The notes under the pieces are model-generated. The model did no database searches and was not told the origin of the DNA. It worked only from the letters and a program-made list of their open reading frames with translations. A program made the translations under genes and the position numbers. A DNA stretch of 64,000 nt from Formicarius rufipectus. Taxonomy: Eukaryota; Chordata; Aves; Passeriformes; Formicariidae. Shown piece by piece: positions 58,190 through 64,000 of this stretch (its first letter is position 1; every line of letters starts with the position of its first letter). The stretch lies in the NCBI GenBank assembly GCA_013399695.1, contig VXAU01000928.1, positions 232,815 to 296,814 on the forward strand, in the 5' to 3' direction.

Positions 58190-59700
58190 TGGTGAGACCC
58201 CTCCCCTGCTAATTTTGGCAGCACATGCACCCATTTAATGCTGAATATTAGAGTGAATTTCATACATTGCACACAGGAAAGGACTGCTGAAGCTGGGGGC
58301 ACAACCCAGCTCTTCTCCTTCCTCAGCCTTCTGAGACCCTATTTCTTCTGTTGTTTGAATTGACCCAGAACTTCATGGGAATCTTAAAATTATGTCCAAT
58401 ACATACTATTAGCACCATATTAAACCTACTGAAAAGGAATGCAAAAGATGCTATTTTAATATTAGTTATTATATTTTTATAAATAAAAAATTATGCATTA
58501 TCTTATTGTGTATTTATTTGATCTATTGTTTATACTAATTTATGGTTGCATTTCATGATCTGAGATATATTTTCCAAGCCAACTGATTTTATGATTCTAA
58601 ATGGGCAAAACTGGAAGGGAAAACACAGCAACTTTAAAAAAAATATCTCTTTTGTATCAAAGCAACAGCAATTTCATGGTGGATTTTTTTTTTTTTTGAG
58701 GTTTACAGAATAAAAGTAAGTCAAGGAATTAATACCACCAGTCAAAAAATAGCAGAAATTTTCTATGGAAAATCCAGTTGGATTTCTTTTGAGTTTTCTG
58801 TATATTTAACAGCTGTGCTTAAAAGCAAGGCACACCATCAGAAGTGGCCTATGTTGTTCAGTTCTGCTCTCTGGTCTGAACAAACCCTCTGGTTTGCATC
58901 GTGCCTGATCCCCATAGCACCTAAGACAGCTCAGAAGCAAGGAGCATTTCCCTGCTGCTGGCCAGGGATGGGGCTGTTGAGGGGCTGTGCCTGCACTGGA
59001 GTTGGGCTGAGCATGGTTGAACAACCAGCACTGGCTGCATTGCAAGAAGAGTTAATCCACTGCCATCTGTCTTTATTATGTTCCTATTGTTGGACACCAC
59101 AGCCTGGAAATCCAGCAATGAAGCCCAGTTGTTCGTTGTCATTCATCATAGTTATTGCTGGAGTTGTGTAATGAAGAGGGGAAGTGCTGTTTATTGCTCT
59201 CCCCTCTTTAGAAACTATCCTTAGGGGTAGTTATGGATGGTTATTGGATTCATGCACAGGAGTCTGGGAGGTCCTCCCTTTGCTCTGTTTATGTGTTGAA
59301 CCGTGGGGTTTAATGGGGGTTTATGTCTAGTTTTGCTTTGAGGCTGCTCTGCTGCCTGCTTTTGTTCTCATTGCAGTGAGGTTTGGCTCCCTCCTTTCTG
59401 CCATGAAGGTGATTTGAAGGAGAGCAGGATTATTAATATGGTAAAAAGGTGGGTGCCCTCCAGGGCAGGTACAGCTCTGCCATGCATAAAAGCAGCAAGA
59501 GTGCACTGCAGTCAGTGTTTAGGCATTGTCCTGGTTGGGAATGGAGCCCTTTGAGCCTTTGAAAATAGCTGATCATAAATACAGGTGCTTTAGATTACAG
59601 CTCTTATCTCCAGTGATTTCTGGTGGCTGAAAAGGGAAACAAGACACCAGCTATGCAGGTGAGGGATGGTGTGAACAGTGTGGGAGGGGGAAGAGCCAAA
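58190..59700. other. AT-rich then mixed non-coding DNA
   Basis: 58.38-58.80 kb is strongly AT-rich with a T-run at 58686-58698. The rest is mixed. The 118-codon + frame at 58815-59171 and minus mirrors lack domains. Confidence 0.5.
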
Positions 59701-59840
59701 CAGTTCTCACTGGGCAGTGCAATTCTTCTCACTGGGGATTACAAGGATGGACATGAGAAGGCATTCAGATTAATCTCTAATGAAGACCCTGCAGTCAGTC
59801 ATTATGCTTGCAGTGCAGCAGACAGATTTTGCAGGATTTG
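59700..59840. promoter_or_regulatory. Candidate element with bicoid/OTX-type sites
   Basis: GGATTA at 59736-59741 and the perfect 10-bp palindrome AGATTAATCT at 59767-59776 are both OTX/CRX/PITX-type (TAATCC/TAATCT) words within 41 bp, followed by CTAATGA. A 100-codon + frame (59623-59925) crosses the block but has no recognised domain. Confidence 0.28.
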
Positions 59841-62357
59841 GGGTGAAAGGCACTCCCTCTGGGTTGGTTTTATGAGGCAGTTCCTAGACGGCTGGGTGGT
59901 TGACCCAGCTGAGATAATGCATTAAAGGACCCGAAGTTCCATCCAGAACTCAAAATTACCTTCATGCAAAGTTTAAACAATGACTGGCTCTTCTTTTTCA
60001 GTTCTTGGAATTACTCCTGGAAACAAAGAACTGTGGGTGCACTGAACCTCAAAAAGGCTCACATTCCCCAGCTGCTCTTCTGCCTGCCACAGACCTTTGA
60101 TGGTGCAGGAAGTTCACCACCTGCACAGGTGACTTCTTGCTCTAGATACCATCTTCAGGGAACTTTGCAGAGCCCCTGATGTTACAGACCAAAACAGAAT
60201 GAAAATGGTGTTCTGAGCAAGAAATAACTAATTTGGGGGGTGCCTGGTGTGCAGAGAGATAACCAGCACAGTTTCAGCAGCAGCAATTTATTTGTGCCAG
60301 CAACACAGGAAGGGTGTAAGGATGTTCTGGGATGAGAAACCATGGAGGCAAAGAGCTGCCTATCCAGGTATCAGAGCCTGCACTCTGGCAGTGCTTCTGG
60401 GCATGATATGTAATAGGTATGAGACAATCTTCAAGGGCTGAAGACATGGAAGGAGTTAGAGATCTCAGTTGTGTTTCCAGATAACGTGTAGCCTGTGCCT
60501 GTGAAAGCTACTGCTGATAAGGGGATTCTGCAGAAAGTAATTAAAACTCAAGCCCCTGGTATTTATTTAAAGGGAAAACTCTTGGGACTTGATAGGATTT
60601 TGTTGAAATGGACCCAGAATCTGATTCTTAATGTGCTACAGAAAAGCTCAGAGAATTAAATCTAAAAAGAGAGGCCAAGGAAGTTTCACAGTGCCCTCAC
60701 ACAATCTGTAAGGCTGCAGAGACTCTGAAGGTCTCTCTTACATGCTGAAAATGCGGAATAAGTCAAGCAAAAAAAAACCCCTCATGGTGACACAGGAAAA
60801 AATTGTTCCTACAGAAAGGTGTAGATCCACTTATGTCGACTTGGAAAGAAACCTGTGCCATTATTTTGGGCTACAGTTCTCTTTTCCCTGAGGTAGCTTC
60901 ACTGCAGAACAGATAGATCTAAACAGACAGCTTTGCATATTAAGTATATTTTTCGCTAGACACTGGTTGTCTGAGAAACTAATTTGTGACAATAGACTAT
61001 AGTTTAGGAGACATTATCTTAAACAGTTGCAGCGAAGTGTGGTTTCAGCGATATCACCCTGCTGCCTGTGAAGTCTCATCCAGGGGGTGGTGGAAAATTA
61101 TGCCCAAGTAATAGAGTACTTATTGATGAGGTTTGCAGACTCCAAGCCTGATGTATTGCTGGCTCTTTCAATTATGGAATGGCACCAGTGAAGCATAGAT
61201 TGTTATCTGCTGACATCTTGTACAGCAGAAAAAAATGAAAAGCAGGAATTCCTGTGTCAGAGTCACTTGGGACATGGGGAAGTATAAAGAAACAGATGAG
61301 GCAAAACAGAAAAAAATCAGCATGGCTTAGGTCCCAAGAGCTGCCATCACTTCACAGTTTTCCAGAGAGTCCCAGCAGTGGGAAACAGCAGTTTTAAAAG
61401 GAGCTGGTGTCACATGAATTTTCCCACAGTTGTGTGGGGTTTGTCCCCTCTGGCAGACTTAGGAAGAGTGTCAGGTGATGCTGTCACCAAAGCCTGGGTG
61501 GGAAGAGAAATCAGTGGGGTGAACTGCCAGAATCTGTGGCCCCTGGGTGCTCCCTGACAGTCCCAGTGCCTGTGTTAGGAGGGCAAGGGCAGAGCCAAGC
61601 AACAGCCCATGGCAAAAGCTAATTGACAATTGTTACAGGAGGCTTTTCTTCTCAAGTGGCTTCTGCACATTTTGGAAGGGGAGATGATATTGGAACCTCT
61701 GCCTCTAAGGGCTGAGCTTCCTACATGCTGAGTGGCCACAATGCTTAGGATATTGCAACATAACCTCACTTGGGTATGGGTACAGAAGAATAAAACCCTT
61801 TGCAAGAGCTCTTTAGGCATTGAGAAAATGCTGAACTTCCTGGGAAAGGCTCTTTTGAAAGAGAGTCCCTGTAGGAAGGTCATCACAGATCCAGCTCAAG
61901 TCCAAGCTGGGAAACTTTTCATTTTATTCCTTTTGCACGCTAATACTCCATGCTAATGAAGTAGACCCTAATAGTTCCAGACATCAACTTCCAGGAAAAA
62001 GCCCCTGGAAATGAATGGTCTAGCTTAATAATGCTCCAGGCATAAAGGGATTTAGATGCAAGTTCATCTTCAAGTCCATAATAACTCTTGTAAACTTATG
62101 ACACAAGTCACTTTTCAGGTCATAGCAAGGTTCAGGCTTTTCTTTTAATCATTCTTCCAGTTTATTTTGAAATTAAAGAAATCTCATGAAAAATTGTTTT
62201 TAGGACACACCTAGACAGTCTGAGAAAGACTTAAATACAATCTATAAAATTATTGTGATTTCTGAAAGTTTATTTGAAAGAAGCCACTGCACTACAGCTT
62301 TCTGTCACCTTTATTAATAATAAAACATATCATTGCATGTACATACAGAATTCTCTT
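59841..62357. other. Unique non-coding DNA
   Basis: No gene or CR1 is supported. The sequence is moderately AT-rich. The minus frame at 61575-61886 (103 codons) has no domain. The interval 60.95-61.22 kb is repeat-free and may be conserved. Confidence 0.5.
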
Positions 62358-62494
62358 AGAATCATAAAATGGTTTGGTTTGGAAGGGACCTTAAAGCCCA
62401 TCTCATTCCACCCTCCTGCCATGGGCAGGGACACCTTTCACCAGACCAGGTTGCTCAGAGCCCAGTCCAACCTGGCCTTGAACACTTCCAGGGA
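62358..62494 (-). mobile_element. CR1 LINE 3' fragment, short
   Basis: Minus-strand CR1. The + strand reads agaatcataaaatggtttgg, ttggaagggaccttaaagcc, catctcattccaccctcctg, ccatgggcagggacacctt, accaggttgctcagagccc and tccaacctggccttgaac, ending abruptly after acttccaggg at about 62494. It is one of the closest copies to a CR1 consensus in the window. The break falls at the gatgggg position, a usual 5' truncation. Confidence 0.93.
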
Positions 62495-64000
62495 TATTAT
62501 ACATAAACTGGGACCCCAGTTTAATATAATAATAATTAGGGACTCCCAATTATTCTCGGTACTTGCAAGAAACATCCCTATGTGGCACTTTTAGAGGCAG
62601 CAGCTCTACCTTGATGCTTTTTTGACAAAAGAAGCTGGTTTTCTTGTTAAGACAATGGTCCAAACTGCTCTTTCTAGGACAAAGTCATGGCATAATCAAC
62701 TATAGATGTGGAAAGGCAAAGGTAGTGATTTTTTTAACATGTCAGGAATGGGGTCTGTGGGCTCTGTGACCAATTTTGCCACCGGGTAACTGTTCCTCTG
62801 TCATTCTGCTGTCTGATCTCACCTCTCCTCAGCTTATTCATCTGCAAGATTCACTTAATTACATTAGTCAACTTCACTGAGGTGTCTTGAAGCTTAATTA
62901 AGTCCTGGAAAGCCCGTCAAGGGCCGCTGGCAGAACACTCTGAGGAAGTGGTTGATATGAGAAATGGACATAAGGGAGCAAAATATATCCTGATGGGTTT
63001 GGGTGAATGGAATAAAATAGGATGGAGCTGTCAATTCACTGGCACTGTCACAGGCTGCATTTTCACAGGCTATTGCCATGAACTCTGGGGAAATCCCAGG
63101 CGTGCTGATGAGTTACCAGCACAAACATTCATCGTTCCTGTTTTATGGCATGTGAGTGCGTGACACCTTTATTTGTGTTTCCATCCAGCTAATTTTGAGA
63201 GCAGAAGGTACACCCCAGTGCTGTGCATGGAAATGCACCAAACACAGCCTCGTTTTTTTCTGCCTGACTCTTAGCAGGATTGGCCAGTGTGTGGAAGTTG
63301 GGGCAGGCACCTGTGGCTGGTTGCTGTCAGCTCTCGTTTCACCCTCGGGAGGGTTTTCGCCTGACGCACCCCAAGGGGTGAATTGACATTCATCGTCCCT
63401 CCAGGGGAAGAAACATATGGAGGCTCCACCGGGACAAGCTCCGTGCTCTGAATTGCCAATCAGTGTGTGTGTCTGAGGCTCAGCTGGGAAAACCTTGCTG
63501 CTAACAAGCCTTCATGCTCCTCCAGCTCTCGTTGCTCTCTGTCAGCTGCTAAGTACAGCTTCAGCAGTGCTGGAGCCAGTGGAGATTGGAGCCAAACTAC
63601 AGCAGCTTGTTACACAGGGGTGGTAGGCTGGACATATTTTAGGTGCAGGAGGCTCCTATTGCAAAGACATACAAGGTATTCCCTATAAATTAGTAAAATT
63701 GGATGGCCTTATAAATGAAATATTTTGTTGGAAAGTAAAAAAATAAAAAGCTCTCCTCTTATTTTCCTCTTAAATTCTCAGATTGTTGCAGCTGGAGTAT
63801 TTAAATACATCCTCTCCTCTGAAGCTCTGGATTTTGCCTTTCTGTTTATGCTTCTTTTGCTGGGAAATGGCATGTTGTTGTTTCCTTGTACTTTCCACAG
63901 AGCTTGAAATTGCTGGCTATGCAGGGGGAAATTAGTTTGTAATTAAAGCCAAGTTAATAACGATTCCCATGGAGGCTGGTTGGTGCTATGGCTGGGAGTG
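62495..64000. other. Unique non-coding DNA, possible conserved stretch
   Basis: No gene is supported. aaactggg (62505-62512) and cccagttt (62515-62522) form a perfect 8-bp hairpin next to the CR1 truncation point. 62.83-63.12 kb contains cacttaattacattagtcaac and gaagcttaattaagtcc with no repeat and could be a conserved element. Frames up to 76 codons lack domains. Confidence 0.45.

Noticed and set aside
59623..59925. 100-codon + strand frame with mixed composition
   Set aside because: Composition is protein-like but nothing is recognised, and the bases are better explained by a candidate regulatory block with OTX-type words.
1..64000. CRISPR array, prophage, operon or integrated virus
   Set aside because: There are no regularly spaced identical repeats, no compact co-oriented frames and no recognisable retroviral LTR or polymerase motif. 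The DNA is vertebrate in character.

Overview
The window looks like a stretch of nuclear chromosome from a bird, and I find no protein-coding gene, RNA gene or CRISPR array that I can support. The main evidence for a bird is at least eleven 5'-truncated copies of the CR1 LINE, the dominant avian retrotransposon. They carry the usual tail block (cagagaagctgtggctgc, then ggcaggttggacagggc-like and ctgcccatggcaggg-like words) and end in degenerate ATTCTRTG units. The rest is low-CpG, repeat-poor, mixed-composition DNA with many stops in all frames. Long T and G/T tracts of the kind seen in songbird assemblies hint at a passerine or other neoavian, but this is weak. Nothing is bacterial, viral or plasmid-like: there are no operons, ribosome binding sites or compact gene packing.

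Layout. From 1 to about 13.9 kb there is unique DNA with one CR1 (5540-5712), a short 16-bp tandem duplication, a pure T tract and G/T- or A/C-rich simple repeats. From 13.9 to 28.1 kb there are four CR1 copies (13915, 23989, 25819, 27741) separated by AT-rich blocks full of homeodomain-type TAAT cores (18.5-19.1, 21.7-22.1, 23.0-23.3, 25.1-25.6 kb). At 29.16-29.61 kb the minus strand has a 149-codon open stretch that I cannot name. From 32.2 to 38.8 kb lie the densest candidate regulatory blocks: 32.2-32.8, 36.24-36.48 (octamer-like ATGCAAAT-type words), 38.1-38.34 (a repeated TTAATTATCT and a 10-bp inverted repeat) and a perfect 20-bp palindrome at 38731. CR1 copies at 33570, 39150, 40988, 44365 and 46941 follow. 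Further candidate regulatory blocks are at 46.3-46.7 kb (octamer, TCF-like and RFX-like words together), 48.43-48.85 kb, 55.1-55.8 kb, 57.8-58.1 kb and 59.70-59.84 kb. A small minisatellite is at 49258-49362 and the last CR1 is at 62358-62494.

The parts do not form a gene system that I can see. The most economical reading is a gene-poor intergenic or long intronic region with old retrotransposon fragments and many candidate conserved non-coding elements, as found around developmental regulator genes. The CR1 calls rest directly on sequence. The regulatory calls are inferences from motif clustering and need a cross-species alignment. The identity of any neighbouring gene cannot be told from this window.
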